Origin: Tubiluchus corallicola
Taxonomy: Eukaryota; Priapulida; Priapulimorpha; Priapulimorphida; Tubiluchidae
Direction of reading: 5' to 3'
Length of the DNA stretch: 64,000 nucleotides
NCBI GenBank assembly: GCA_030141605.1
Contig: JAQGDQ010000887.1
Location: 1-64,000 of the forward strand
The notes beneath the pieces were generated by a model. That model had not been told where the DNA came from, searched no databases, and worked only from the letters and a program-made list of their open reading frames with translations. A program made the translations under genes and the position numbers. This document shows, piece by piece, positions 42,765 through 55,515 of the stretch (its first letter is position 1; each line of letters starts with the position of its first letter).

Positions 42765-43853
42765 GTGCCTACTTCCGTAAATGTGGTAGCGGCTGATCAA
42801 AGCATTAGTTTGAAAGTGCATGGCACTACTGTTATTACAATTCCTGTGTCTGATACAAGGAATGTCAAGCTTCAGTTCATTGTAGCAGATTGCGATGATG
42901 CTATGATTTTAGGTATTGATTTCTTACGAGCAGCTAATGTTGTCATTGACCATGGGCGTGGTGCTGTAACTGTAGAAGGAGCACCTGTGACAGCATATCG
43001 AAACGGAGTACCAGTGCCCATTGTCACTTGCCGAGAAAATGTTGTTTTGCCACCAGCGTCTGAGACCATGATCCTGGCAAAAAGTAGTCGACCGTTTGTA
43101 ACTCGTCGTACAATGTTTCTAGAACCAGCAGTTGTGGGAATTCCAGGTTTGGCTTTAGCTCGAGCCTGTGTTAATCCTGATTCAGAGAATATTCCAGTAC
43201 GATTGATGAATTTCACAAAACACCCTGTTGTGTTGCAGTCGGCTTCCGTGCTGGGAAGATTGCAGTCTGGTGATTGGGAGCCTCTTGCTAATGCTGTTAC
43301 TGTTGAGTCTATGAAGGAAAATAAAGCTTCAGTAGAGGAAGCAGGTGATTTGAAGCAAATCAAGGAGATTGATTTATCCAATCTAAATAAAAGGCAGAAG
43401 CAGAAATTGCAAGATCTGTTGATCGAGTACAAAGATATCTTCTCCTTGCATGGTGAGCTAGGACGAGTGCATAGTGTTGAGCATGCAATTAAGGTAACAG
43501 GACCACCTATAAAGCAAAAGCCATATCGCGTGCCAGTTCATTTAAAACAGGAAGTCGATGAACAGCTTAAGGAGATGCTAGAGCAGCAGGTGATAAAAGA
43601 AACCGAGTCACCATGGGCAAGTCCGATAGTCCTTGTCCGTAAGCATCATGATGGAAAATATAGATTCTGCGTAGATTACAGACGTTTGAATGCTGTTACA
43701 CATAAAAGTTCGTTTCCACTTCCAGGGATGGATCAGCTACTCAATAGTGTAGGAAACGCAGCTTGGTTTACAACACTGGACCAGAAAGCAGGTTACTGGC
43801 AGATTCCTTTAGAACTGGATGCCAAAGAGAAAACAGCTTTTGTAACAGAATAG
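42765..43853 (+). pseudogene. Gypsy protease/reverse transcriptase, truncated
   Basis: Continues the protease (GIDFLRAANVVIDH), then the RT fingers and palm: LKEMLEQQVIKETESPWASP, FCVDYRRLNAVT and FTTLDQKAGYWQI (motif A). It stops at 43851 just after TAFVTE, before motif B and the YxDD motif, so there is no complete polymerase. Confidence 0.9.
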
Positions 43854-43879
43854 CCGTATGAGGTTGAGCAAAGTCTAGA

Positions 43880-44352
43880 GGCTTAATAGTAGTTGGTGAT
43901 AAAGTTATGCTGAAAGTATTTGCTGTAAAGCGTGATAGAAAAAAGAAATTAGCTAAACGGTATGAAGGGCCGTATAAAGTTGTTAAAAATTTAGCACCTG
44001 ATTATGTAATTCAGTCAGCAAATGGTAAGCCATAATAGTTCATGGAAATCATTTAAAACTGTGTAATGTAAATGTTGATAAAGCTAATGATGTAATTCAG
44101 CTTGAATCAAGTTCGGGAGGTGCAGAACCAGCTGATGCATGTGCCGATAAAAATGTATGTGTAGATGTAGATCACATGTGGCAACTTCCTGATGTTAGAA
44201 ATGACAATCATAATGTTGTTAATGATGTAATCCATGATGTGATTGTTGATGATGATGATGTTGCAAATGATTCAGACGTAGATGATTTAGTTGAGTCCGA
44301 TGAAGAAAGTAGTGACAGCAGTGATTCTGAATTTAATTTGATGTTGAGTTAG
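43880..44352 (+). pseudogene. Gypsy integrase C-terminal region and acidic tail
   Basis: VGDKVMLKV, KRYEGPYKVVKNLAPDYVI and VHGNHLKLC form the GPY/F-type C-terminal domain of gypsy integrases. Two stops follow SANGKP. A strongly acidic Asp/Ser-rich tail (VDDLVESDEESSDSSDSEF) runs to TAG near 44350. Confidence 0.8.
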
Positions 44353-44833
44353 GACTCTCGTCTTATGTGCCAGCTTATTATACTCGTTCAGGGAGAAAGT
44401 CAGTTCCTCCTAAGATTTTTGATGTTTAGATTGTTTAGATTACATTTGGCATTATAGTTAAAAGTTTCATGCCTTAATTTTTGAAAAATTTGTATGTTTA
44501 GATGGCTTATATACTTTCATCAGAGTTGTACTGCAAGAGGGTTTTGCAATGCAAATGTGAAACACTAGATCTTAGAGTTTAGTACATAATATAGTGTTAG
44601 CTATGCTTATGTATTTAGTATTGGTTGACAAGGTTAATTAAGAGCATATTGGCAGCAGTATGTAATAGTGTGGATGGAGCTTTGTTAATAACCTTGTTAT
44701 AGTTTCAAAATTTGTGCAATTGCAAGTTGCTTCTTAGTTTGTTTGAGGCAGTTAGAATGGTAACTGTAGCATTGAGTAATTGTGCTTAACTTGTACAAAT
44801 TGCCTTTTTAAGGTTTTTATAAGTTCGGGAGAA

Positions 44834-44995
44834 TATAAAGGCAATTAGTAGAACGGAGCTGATTTGTGCAATGAGGAGACCTCGTGCAAAATGGCGTAAT
44901 TTTATAACAAAGCAATTTCGTGACAAGATCCAATTTATGTCTTGGTTGCTTGCAAACAGTTGTCTTTTGTCTTTTTTTAATAAAGAACCATAACA
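44834..44995 (+). repeat. Gypsy 3' LTR
   Basis: Nearly identical to the 5' LTR but starts TATAAAGG, so the TG end is mutated. GGGAGAATA before it is a short purine-rich tract. Confidence 0.88.
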
Positions 44996-45059
44996 CTTCT
45001 TGCCTTTCGTCTTACTAGTTACTGACTATATGAACTTCTTAATCAAGAGATTATGAGCC

Positions 45060-46260
45060 TCGAAGTTATTACAGGTAAACATACATTTTATATCCGTGTA
45101 GTTTACAGATCGCCAACATACCAAATATTGATTTTATAGAACCATTCATCGATGACGTTCAATTGTCGCATGATAGTATATTACAAAAATTGCCTGCATA
45201 TTTTGACAACTACTCGTTTATGTTCGTAGGCGATTTTAATGCAACATGTAGTAAATGGTTTTCTAACGGCGGTGATGATGTCGCTGGAAATACATAAAAC
45301 ATATATACTATTTGAATTTAACGGACCGTTCTTGTGCCTTACTAGCTCTTGTTATAACAGATTTTACAGGTTTTTACAATGCTTGACGTTGGCCCAATAG
45401 GTAACTGCGATCACTGTCCTGCTCTATGCCGTACGTCATTAAGGGCAGTTTTACCTACTGCTTTCCATAGAAATTTTTTATTATGCTGACGCCAAGTAGG
45501 CGTCTTAAAAATGTCATAAATAACGCTGATTGGGATCTTCTAAGCTTACTGCCAAACGTTAATGAAAGTTCCGAATATCTTCAAAACAAGTTACTGACGT
45601 TGATATATAGATGCTTATACTAATAAGAATTATGTAGGCATACTGACACTATTTTGATAAACATAAATATCTCTGCCAACTTCTAGGTTTAAATATTTCT
45701 AAAGCATCTGGAAACCATTGCACAACGAATTAATTCTGAAAGAGATACCAAGCTTCCTTATCTGATTCTCTATGTAGTCTGTATAATAGAGCTATTTAAA
45801 TATCAACCTTTCAACTTGGAAGAGAGCTAATGTATGTCAGATAGTGAAAAAAGATGATGACCGTCAGCTAAAAATAACTATAGACCAGTCTCACCTCTTC
45901 CATGTTTGTCCAAAGTTCTAGAGATAAGTGTACAAACATTTAAACTGTTACCTGTTTATTGTTAGCGGTTTACTCACTTTTAGAAATTATGCATTTAAAT
46001 CCAACGATTGCACAGGCTTTCAGCTTCTTTTTTCGTACATAAGATCTACCAACCATTGGGTACCGGTTATAACGTTCTGGCTGTCTTCCTAGACATTTCA
46101 AAAACTTCGTTTCTAAAACCGAGGTTTCTAAAACAGTTTGTGACTGTAACCAAAAAAGCTTAAAAAATAAAAACATGTTTATAAAAAAACTATCACCCAA
46201 GTTACAAAGCCGTTTCAAAATGATTTGAAGAAGACATGTTGAAAATGTTTTGGGATGCCG
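45060..46260 (+). pseudogene. Decayed LINE (endonuclease and reverse transcriptase)
   Basis: Fragments in shifting frames: VVYRSPTYQI and MFVGDFNATCSKWF (APE-type endonuclease), LNISKASGNHC, NYRPVSLLPCLSKVLE, and LAVFLDISKTSF (RT motif A). The order fits a CR1/Jockey-type non-LTR element. Stops and frameshifts are many, so it is dead. Confidence 0.8.
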
Positions 46261-46269
46261 TGTGAACAC

Positions 46270-47531
46270 TCAGCATTTGCCGTCTGAAAAGGATATAAGT
46301 CAGTTAGTTGGTTGTTTAGTTATTTATTTATTTAGTTAGCTTGTTAGTTAGTTTGTTGTTTGTTACTTAGTTATAGGAAAATACGGGACTTTTTGGAAGT
46401 GACGCAGACTCTCCACTAGTAACCATCACTATTATTTGTTTCTCTAACCCTGGTTAAATCAATAGTATGCGTAATATGGTATAAAATTAAAAATGTCAAT
46501 TAAGATGAGATTGTATGCGACTGATGGGGAAGGGATGGGATGGTAGCGAGCCAGGCGGGAAAACAGAAGACGAAATACCCCATAACTTTGCCTCTAAATA
46601 GAGAAATTTTAATAATTCATCTGCTGACCAGTTGCTAGGCAATATAATATTAATTCAGCAAGTATTAACATATTTAACCTCAACTGTTAATTGCGACTGT
46701 AATAGTCGAAAAAATTATTTTATGTTGTTAAAAAAATGTTAAAATCCAATTGCAATAATTTTAAAAGCTAACAATAATGCTTTTTTGTGGGGTTTGGGTT
46801 TGGCTAACATCTTTGCTAAAACAATTTTGTTTGCGGCAATTTTGCTTACTTGTTTAAACGAATTTTGCATTTTATAGTGCATAATTAACAAATAAAACAA
46901 AGAAATATGTACATGCCAATCATGCTATGATATTAATAATTTTATGTAGAAAAATCTGTTTGCATTATTGGGCTGCATAAAATTTATTTTAAATTAAGCA
47001 ATTTGTGAGAATGAAGCAGCACCTGGAGTCATATTCGCATTATACATACAGCACACAGAAAATGTTAATAATTCAAAAAACAGCAAATTAAAATAATGAA
47101 GAAAAATACACAAATGAACAAACTGGTAACAGAGCCTGAGAGATAAACTCTATACAAGGTCTTTGAAAGTCATTTTTGTCATTGACTTGATAAACTTAAT
47201 GTTACAAATTCGACAAGGAAAAATTATAACACTTGTGCTTAAGTTTATAAAAGCAACAAAATCCAATAAAATCTACGTTTGCTTTTAATTTTGGGGGTAT
47301 AAAGTCTGGCGCAGTATCTTGACTACACTGGTACAGCAGGAAAGATTCAGAAGAGTAGGCCTGTATTTTTCCTAATATTGGACAATACCAATTATAAGTA
47401 TCTGTGAATTGTATACAAGTTTTATAGCAGGTTCTATGGAAAACAGCGCTATGGAAAAGTTTGTTGAAATTCTGTTTACTTAAGCATTTTTTTATGTTCT
47501 TGTATCTTAGTAATGCAAGTTTTTATTTTAG
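46270..47531. other. AT-rich sequence, no feature seen
   Basis: Starts with TTAGTTAGT/TTATTTAT-type simple sequence at 46300-46375. No exon or repeat is recognised after it. Confidence 0.6.
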
Positions 47532-47668
47532 CTGGTATCAAGTGTTCCGTAAGTTGTCTGCTCCTTGGTCGACGGAGAAATAGAATGCAGAACCTAGTGA
47601 TAACTGCTGCTTGGAGTGGAAAAATAAAGAAACTGCAATACAGCTGTAATTTTCAAACATATTTGTAA
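47532..47668 (+). CDS. Candidate terminal exon partnering 41392-41461
   Basis: A good acceptor (TTTTTATTTTAG) is followed, in the phase required by the exon at 41461, by 44 open codons (GIKCSVSCLLLGRRRNRMQN...) and a TAA. An open frame of this length can occur by chance, and the intron would carry the gypsy and LINE copies. Confidence 0.22.
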
Positions 47669-48375
47669 ATACAATTTATCTATTTTGCTTAGTAAAGTTA
47701 TATGGAACAGCTACAGTATACACGTGAAATCACACATTCATTTTGTCAATTACAATGCTAGTTATGACTAAATGACCTATAACTGTATAATCGCTACATA
47801 ATTATAAAAAGATGACCAAGTTTAAATAAATGAAGTACAACATACATCAAGAAAAGCCAAAGGAATACTAAAAAACTAATTCAAAATGTTAGTTTTGGAA
47901 TATTCATTAAGTCTGATTGATAAAGTAAACAGTAATTTTTAGCTAACATTAAATAAGTTTACAAGTTGTGCACTTTATTGAATTTACATAATAAGAAAAG
48001 GCAAAATTATACATGCAAAATTCCAAAAAGCCTATACTACATGATTTTGTTGTTTTGTTGCAATGATCATGCAACTGTCAATTCTACATATTTTATCACT
48101 ACAAATTCTAGTTCCTGAATAAACCTCAAGAGACTTAAGGTCTCTTATACATGTATAAATACTGTTATGAAACATAACGGTGCACACAAATGATGCTTGC
48201 TTCTCTAACCTCTGACAGCTTCCAATTTCAATAAAATGATTTTTGCAAAGCATAATTTTTCAAAATGGGCAAACACGAGATGCACATTGTACAGAAGAGA
48301 AGAACAAGTGGTATACGATTCTATTACACTACAGTTTTTGAACTGAAAACCTGTAACGAAGATCATCATCTATCA

Positions 48376-48576
48376 TCATTGATGGACTACAGTTGTCGTC
48401 TTTTTCTTCTCTGCGCAGCAACAGTAAATCCACACAATTATCCATGGAAAGAAGAATATAGAGATGATGCAGTGCAGGCAGTGGTTGACTCCAGACTTCT
48501 GAGTAGTAATCACAGTCGTTTTTGGTTGTTGTACTGGTTGAGCCACAACAACTGTAGTCGGCTGAGGTTGCGCCAT
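48376..48576 (-). CDS. Small single-pass membrane protein, paralog B
   Basis: 66 residues: MAQPQPTTVVVAQPVQQPK, then TTVITTQKSGVNHCLHC, a hydrophobic helix IISIFFFPWIIVWIY, CCC and EKKKTTT. It is paralogous to 30251-30463, with mostly synonymous differences in the core. The conserved acceptor CATTTTCAG stands 26 bp before the ATG (48602), again implying a 5' UTR intron. The 143-codon frame on the opposite strand (48265-48696) is a shadow: only the minus-strand protein is conserved between the copies. Function is unknown; a cysteine cluster at the membrane face suggests lipidation (inference). Confidence 0.78.
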   Translation of the reverse strand: MAQPQPTTVVVAQPVQQPKTTVITTQKSGVNHCLHCIISIFFFPWIIVWIYCCCAEKKKTTTVVHQ

Positions 48577-49020
48577 GTCAGACTTTTATTAGACTTGTTA
48601 ACTGAAAATGCAAAAGAAATTTTTCAGCGGAACAAACTCAAAACAACATTAAGCAAAAACAACGGAACATTTAAAAACATTAATTCGAAAGCTTGATTTG
48701 ACAAGGCTATATAGGATGCAAGTCCAATGTCATGTGTAGCCACAAGAAACACAAGCCTACTCAATTCTTTATGATTACAGCCGGCCTACAAGTCGTATTT
48801 TTTGCCCATAATCTTCGCTTATATAATATTTTATTTCTCATTCCCTCGTTGTCTTCACTTACATAGCAATGTATACGCACCCATAGCCAACAATTAGCCT
48901 TGTCCAAAACAGAAATTTCTAGGTCATTAAAATCCGTTTTCCAGGGGCTGAATCACTGATTAATGGGGTATGTTTATTAGTGTTAGCACGTACTTCTGTC
49001 AGTTTCTATACACTAACATC

Positions 49021-49250
49021 TAGCGCGCCCGAGCAGAATTTACACTTGTTATAAACATACAACATCCATACTCCATAGTGCTGTTTCCACAACTTTACGA
49101 AATGACATATTAATCTAGCTCTCTCCAGTGACTGAGAATCAAATAAGCACATCAGGCAGTTGAAAAGAACACATAATACAGGCTGCGCTTACTCGCCTTT
49201 TTGTGCACTTTTTAAATCCCCGTCGATGCATCTAGCACACCCTTATATAC
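49021..49250 (-). promoter_or_regulatory. Segment conserved upstream of paralog B; possible promoter
   Basis: Counterpart of 40380-40531. It holds TATATAAGG on the minus strand (49250-49242) and AAAAAG|GCGAGTAAG at 49197, where the copy A donor GT reads GC. GC donors are rare but functional. A 5' UTR intron to 48602 would be about 600 bp. Confidence 0.4.
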
Positions 49251-49259
49251 ACAGTTTAC

Positions 49260-52200
49260 AGCTTTATTGGTAACAATTAGATTACAGTGTAACTGACCTG
49301 GATAAATTGTGTAGCTTATTCCAAGATTCCGAGTTTGCGAATGCAGTGTGGAAAAACGACTGGGTCCACAAGCAGTTATCTTCATTCATGTAATACAATG
49401 CAAGTCTAATTAAATGCGTTTCTTAAATCCACAATTACACTCAGGCCACTCATGAAATCTAACTAATGAGTAACTATAAATTAGAGCATGCAAAACGCCA
49501 CATATACACACACTTGTTCATAGATGTTCCACATCGTTGATTAATTAGTCACGCACTCAAACTGCAGGAAGTTTTTGGAAATACGCGAGAAGCAGCTAAG
49601 TTGTATTATGCTATTGAAGAACATAACAATCCTCACATAACGAACATTTCACTCTTTAAAAATTGCGATCGATATAAATTATGTAAGCAATCAAGATCGC
49701 AGACACATTTTTCCTTACAAAACCGGTATTTCGCCAATTAGGTATACTGAGCAGCACTATATAGTATCATTGAGCAAATGCTGGTCGTACCACAGATAAT
49801 CCTACTGTAGCACACTAGGCGTAGCCGTTTCGTCATATTAAAGTCAAAGCACAGCATTTATTGCATGCACCCACGTGCCATAAGTGCTTTTTGGAATTTC
49901 ACTGCAATATAAGAAAATTTTGACAACTTACCTATTCATCAAAAGCCTCCCTGCATTAAGAATTTCTGTACAAAAGCAAAGAGAACTCTCTCACATACAG
50001 AACGTTAACCAGGAACACTAGCTCTAGCCGCCTTACACTCTCACGTTCACAGCAGAAATCGAGTTTACCTGATTCGTCACGTGACTGTTAAAGAAATAGA
50101 GGCATTTCTCGTTTGTTTGAACAGTCAGTTAAATGTACAGTGACCGAAAGCGCGGTTCTATATTGTACATTATTTAGTTGACCATAATATTGCTGTCTAT
50201 TTAGTGCAGTGTTGAAATAGTTTAACGACACAAACATGTACAACAGGCCTACCTTAGACGTCTTGCAATCATAGAAACCTTCCTTGCAGCCTGCAAGGCC
50301 TATAATTTGTATATCAGTACGTAAATCGATTGGTGGCTTTTATTCCAAGTTATTATTCTACAGAAAACAAACTTTAACTATTCATTACCTGACACTTTGT
50401 TCAGTTGCAGGAGCTTACTCTCTTACTCTCCTCGGGGCTGATTTGTATAATTTTCAAACCGTACCTGTTTTTATTATCGTCATGTATATAGTTGTAATGT
50501 TTTGTGATGCAAATTAGCCAAATAAAAAAATTATTGAATTGAATGGAATACCTACGACTGTGCGACTAATCAGCTATTAAATCAGAATTTTGAACAACTG
50601 GCTTTAAAGCTAGCATTCAGCTGCTTGACTTTTTTATATACTTCAGCACACTACAAGCCGGAATGAGCTTGAGGCAAGATCATTTCCTGGCTTATTATCA
50701 AGGAAACCCTCGTCTAACAAGCTGTAAATTTGTATTATATAATTATATGTACTATTTATTTGCTATTTGATATCATTTGCAATAGGTGTATTAGCTTTAT
50801 ATTGAAATGTCGCTTGTATTGGTATTTATTTTCAAAACCAATTTTCAAAACTATTTGTGAATTTTATCTGGTTATACATAATTATTATACTTGTATAATA
50901 ACGGCAATAAGCAATTTTACATATGATATGATATGTAATTACATAAAATGCAATTGCACTGTAAGGGGTTCAAACAAGCATTTCTAACTTTATTTTTTAC
51001 AGTATTCAACAGGAAGGATAAAAGTTTGCACAGTACTAAAAGTCCTTTGTGAATGCCATTACTTTTACTTTCTTTAGAACGTATTGTCTTTTCACTGTTC
51101 TACCTGCTAATCTGATAATCCTTTATAATTTTTTATTCTTCTTACAAAAAGCGACTGCTTTAGAAACTGCAGTAATGTGGTTTTCTGTAAATTCTAACGT
51201 GATTTTATTTCACTTAAAAATAAACTTAAAACGTTTTCTTTAAGAAAATATGGCGATCATTTTTACCTGGGTTACTTGGGTCAGAGTTCAGACTCGCACC
51301 CATATGACCCCCCGGAAAATGGTGACCAAAGTGATCCACGACCCATGACAACGGACGCACTTACAACTCTGTCAATTGCTCTATAGTTCAGTCGACTAAT
51401 GACAATTATTATACTATTACAGCAGCATAAATTTTGCAACTAAAATTGTATAATTAACATTATAAGTTTATATTGGAATTAATATCGCGTTGCTTTTCTT
51501 TTGAAGTGCTCTTTACATTGCATTGTTCGTTAGCATACTGGAAATCCTGTACATGTAGCACCTGTCTGCATCAGAACCTGTTTGGCGTTTGGTGCCTACT
51601 CTACGCAGGGCATAGTGCACCGAAAACGCGCACGCCAAAACGTAGGCAGTTCCTATAATAATTAATAATAATTTAATAATTAACTTTAATTATTAATTGA
51701 GTGTACTTGATAGAATATGAAATTTATGGATGCTGCATAGTAATCTTATAAGTTATAAGTCTTATTAAACAACTGCATGATATTCTATAACAGCAATTTT
51801 TGTAGACATTTATTCAAATCGCCATTTCTCGGTTACGCTGCAAAGCGATACATTTAAAACAAAATAAAGTAATAACAAAATCTGATAAATTAACAATGCA
51901 AATAAAAAAACCGGCTTTAGGCTATAAAATTTTACAAAACATGAAGAAATAAGTTTCTGGATCAGTTTAAGCCAGTTTACTTCTATCGTCTTATTCTATT
52001 GTTTTTAATTAATACATTCTTGGCACAAAGCTGTAGAACAATGCCCATCTTTTGTTAGTAGATGAATGAGTGACTTCTTCTGGGCTACTAATTTCACTAC
52101 AGCGACTCTGCCTTTGGCTATTTCTCTCTATGTGCGACACATCCAAGCGTGCCTTAGTCTCGGACGGACCGACGGTTAAGTTATTCATCTTAGAAGAATA

Positions 52201-52539
52201 ACTTTAATAATGAGAAAGATTCATGTTCTACCGCAACCATTCAACTTTAGTGTAGTCTGCACTGGTGAGTGCTGGATTCCAGCTTACAGTGTATCGAACT
52301 ACATAGAAAACAATCGTGAGTCTATCTGACTATGGGCGTTTCATTACTTAGTATTTTACTAGTTGCATTATCTTATCGTGTAAGACAAATTGAACTTGAG
52401 CTGAAAAGAACTGTAGCATGGAACTTCGATACTAAAACATGCAAGCTTGTAGCCTTGAAAAACACACAGGACTACATTACAGCTATCCGATTTATAGGCC
52501 ATATTAAATGACATCCTGATAAATTGACAGTCATCTTAT
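49260..52539. other. Intergenic sequence with a LINE tail
   Basis: TCACGTGAC, a full E-box, lies near 50078. At 50440-50545 a sequence ending CAAATAAAAAAATTATTGAATTGAATGG looks like the LINE 3' tails elsewhere, so the 77-codon frame at 50284 is probably LINE 3' UTR. TAATAATTAA-rich simple sequence lies at 51655-51700. No other gene was seen. Confidence 0.45.
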
Positions 52540-53193
52540 TCATTCATCAATATTTTTTAGCCATGGCTTTACTTTGCTGTGCGTGGGTTTGTGCCTCTTC
52601 AAGTTACCTGAGTGAACAAATGTCTTATCGCACATGTCACATTTGTACGGTTTAATGCCAGTGTGAATGCGACTATGCGTTGTCAAACCGTCAATGCGAC
52701 TAAACATCTTACTACAATAACTGCATTTGTAAGGCTTTTCTTTTGTGTGTGTTCTGGTATGCATATTCAGCGTTCCTGTGAATCGGAAAGTTTTTTCACA
52801 CAAGTCACATTTGTAAGGTTTCTCGCCCGTATGTATTCTCATGTGCCTCGTCAAGTTACTGCGCTTCGTGAACGTCACTTGACATACGTCACACATATGC
52901 TGATCATATTTGCGCCGGCATTGGCGAACACGCTCTAGTTTTGTGACGTCACTGTCACACTGGGTCGTCACGCGGTGAAGCACTTCGCTGTTGCACTGGA
53001 CGGTTGTAGTCACGTGGTGGTAATTGGTGACATCACTGGCGGTGCTAATTTTCTCGGATGAACCCGTTTCTGCACAAGAGAGAAGAATCTCTTCCAAATA
53101 GGTTTCGGTCAGTGGACCTAGTTCAATCAGCGTTTGCTCCGCCTGAGTTTCGTCTCCAATAATGACGTTATTCCAAACAAAATAATCCGTCAT
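52540..53193 (-). CDS. C2H2 zinc-finger protein with four fingers
   Basis: Four C2H2 fingers, all C-x2-C...H-x3-[64 protein letters not shown] and [21 protein letters not shown]. They are joined by TGEKPYK, TKEKPYK and TGIKPYK linkers, so this is a nuclear DNA-binding protein. The roughly 110-residue N-terminus is acidic with no named domain. I take the ATG at 53193 (MTDYFVWNN). The frame is open ten codons further to an acceptor (CTTTCAG) at 53228, so an upstream coding exon is possible, but the candidate upstream exon reads as 5' UTR. The whole finger array sits in one exon, giving 217 residues from this ATG. Confidence 0.9.
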   Translation of the reverse strand: MTDYFVWNNVIIGDETQAEQTLIELGPLTETYLEEILLSCAETGSSEKISTASDVTNYHHVTTTVQCNSEVLHRVTTQCDSDVTKLERVRQCRRKYDQHMCDVCQVTFTKRSNLTRHMRIHTGEKPYKCDLCEKTFRFTGTLNMHTRTHTKEKPYKCSYCSKMFSRIDGLTTHSRIHTGIKPYKCDMCDKTFVHSGNLKRHKPTHSKVKPWLKNIDE

Positions 53194-53227
53194 TGCAAAT
53201 TTACTGGTAACATACTCAATCAAGCAT

Positions 53228-53700
53228 CTGAAAGAAGATAAAAATAAATAAATGAAAGTTGACTATCCACAAATTACTTTTTATCGCAAACGCCATTAGG
53301 CGAGTCGTTATCACATGCAGGCATTACTTCAGAAATAAGAGATTAACAACAACGTAATGCATCCCATTCGTTGTGATTAATTAACAATCTAATTTGTTGC
53401 AATTAATTTAATAATAAAAAAAATGCAACAACACATCAAATTTACCTATTGGTACTGCGTCGCACTATTCGAAAAGTAATAAACGTTCCTGTATTGTATT
53501 TAATTTCGCCAGCATTATTAGGTTTTACCGCGGAAACATGGTCTAATGCACATTTAAAGGAAACACAACGCATTTAATGATAAGATAAATTGTATTCCAG
53601 CAAGCCCAAGCTTTTGTCAACAGCATTATCTGAATAGTGCTGTCCATTACGCATGCGCATTAGACCATCAGCGGCGTGACAGCGCCTGGCAGGTGACAAA
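53228..53700 (-). promoter_or_regulatory. Candidate 5' UTR exon and promoter of the zinc-finger gene
   Basis: On the minus strand CAATAG|GTAAAT at about 53446 is a donor that would pair with the acceptor at 53228. Upstream, ACGCATGCGCAT at 53649-53660 matches the NRF1 motif, common in housekeeping-type promoters. Confidence 0.4.
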
Positions 53701-55000
53701 ACCCTCTGACTCGATTTTCTTTCCAGGCAAATTTGTTTTCCTTGCTTTGTCAGCTGCCAAACTTGTTATGGGCATAGCAGACAGGAATCAGAAAAACAAG
53801 CCGATATGGGCCTTGTGCATGATTTGAGGTTAAAACCCATTAAATCGTTTCAGTTTAGCAATAATTATTAACATTTGCACGCAAGACTCTAGGGCAATTC
53901 TGACTGTATAGTAATTAAGGATGACAAATTAGATTGCTTGCTTTATGACAGCCTTTTGCACGCAAAGAAAGTGCATTAATAACTGCCAACTAAGCGAACG
54001 CACAAAAATTAATAATGATTTTCCACCATATTTTTCGCCGCATTTTTGCCAAATTTGCTGAATTGTTCCTTGGAAATGCTGTTTTTATGTCGAAAGGCAA
54101 TGAAGCGTTTTCGTTGACCATATGGCAAGTTGCCCATTTGATAGCGCCGCACGCACATTCGAATGCATAACCCATTAGCAAACGCTGTTACACTTTGCGA
54201 TAATTATTCTCGTTTCTGCAAGAGATGCCATATAATTGGTTTTGTCATTTATTGCCGAGAATATTTCTGATGATGGCATCAATATTGATCACTGACCTGA
54301 GCACACTCGTGTTCATCGTTTTATTAATATTAATTAGATAAGCCACATTCTTGATTGGCTGACTATTGTAGACGGCACTATTTATCAACTGATTACTTAA
54401 ATAATTATTATTATGGTTCTATAGCTGCAGAAATCCAAGCACACATATAATATGGAAAATCAGTGTAAGGAATGTAGATTCTCTACACAATACTCGTATG
54501 TATCAGCAGTTTTAGCAGTTCAATAACACAGAAGCACTTCTATCTTTTTAAATACAAAAACTGACTCAGTTTACAGAGTGTCGGTTAGATTAGATGAAGC
54601 AAATACACATTAGCAACTGAAGTAGAAAAATGTAATTTATAGGCATAAGTTCACAATATTGTCATACAGTCATTTATATATTGTACATTTTTACGACTTA
54701 AATTAAAAATACTTTACTGCAAACTCTAAAAGGCTGCAATGAAATAAACTAATCATAGTTGACAAACTTTCGTTAAAATTAGGAGAAAAACGCATGTAAC
54801 TAGCATAAAAGTTTTGAACTCGTTTTTGGCAAGTTGAAAACTCGTGCCAGGTATCAATTAAGCTTGTTAAAATTTTTATCATTTGTTAAAATTGTTATCA
54901 TGTTAAAAATTTTCAAGGCAATATGGCTGTTTTAGATCTAGTGACTATGGTTTGTTTCCTAACATTTACAAGGATAAGCAATAAGTTCTGCCCTATTTAC
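53701..55000. other. Intergenic sequence, no feature seen
   Basis: AT-rich. A 63-codon minus frame (53990-54181) is unrecognised. Confidence 0.5.
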
Positions 55001-55013
55001 TCTAGTTTCCTGC

Positions 55014-55298
55014 GAACATTCGTGTGGGTAATGCCGACCTGGCTCACCTGATCATCAATGATCAATGGCAACTGACTTGCACTTCTACCCAGACTTTTGT
55101 CACATCCAGGTGTTTTTTCAGCCCCGAGGTAAAATCGGTAGGGCGAGTAGAAACGGCAAACGTCTGTGTGGCACGTGCCTACACTACAACCAAGAAACGA
55201 CAACCAGACCTATCAACTTCTCCACAAAAGAGAAGCCTCGGTTGTCATGGCGCGACCAATGCGCTGTGAGAATAGCATTTGACAAATATTATTGCTGA
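55014..55298 (+). other. Unassigned ORFs, possible exon
   Basis: Two overlapping + frames are open: 55024-55269 (MGNADLAHLIINDQWQLTCT) and 55065-55298 (with GKRLCGTCLHYNQETTTRP). An acceptor-like TTTACTCTAG stands before 55010 and a donor-like CCGAG|GTAAAA at about 55129. The composition is coding-like but no domain is recognised. Confidence 0.25.
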
Positions 55299-55515
55299 TT
55301 AATCATGCTGAATTCACGGCGGTGTGGCATTATTTTCCTTTTATTGATTTGCTTTTCCCTTAGCAAATACACATATGCAATGTGACTATGGTCACAAGCA
55401 AACATAGTGACTCATTAGACATCTGGATGCCGGATACATTCCATGTTTGCTTGCTGGAAAAGCTTGCTTTAAAATGAAGAAAATCAATTAGACAATTTAC
55501 AAAAACTATGGTGAT

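Larger units (their letters stand above)
41502..44995 (+). mobile_element. Gypsy-type LTR retrotransposon, internally deleted
   Basis: LTRs of about 163 bp (41502-41664 and 44834-44995) end in CATAACA and differ at few positions. A 4-bp CTTC flanks both sides (41498-41501 and 44996-44999). Gag with zinc knuckles, protease and the first half of RT are present. The rest of RT, RNase H and the integrase core are missing between about 43853 and 43880, and only the integrase C-terminal region follows. It is a defective, non-autonomous 3.5-kb copy. Confidence 0.92.

Noticed and set aside
48265-48696. 143-codon + strand ORF overlapping paralog B
   Set aside because: The opposite strand encodes a protein conserved in the second copy at 30251-30463, with changes mostly at third codon positions. 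The + frame is a shadow.
51240-51400. tRNA-like sequence
   Set aside because: Only a loose resemblance around GTTCAGACTCGCACCC; no stems pair convincingly.
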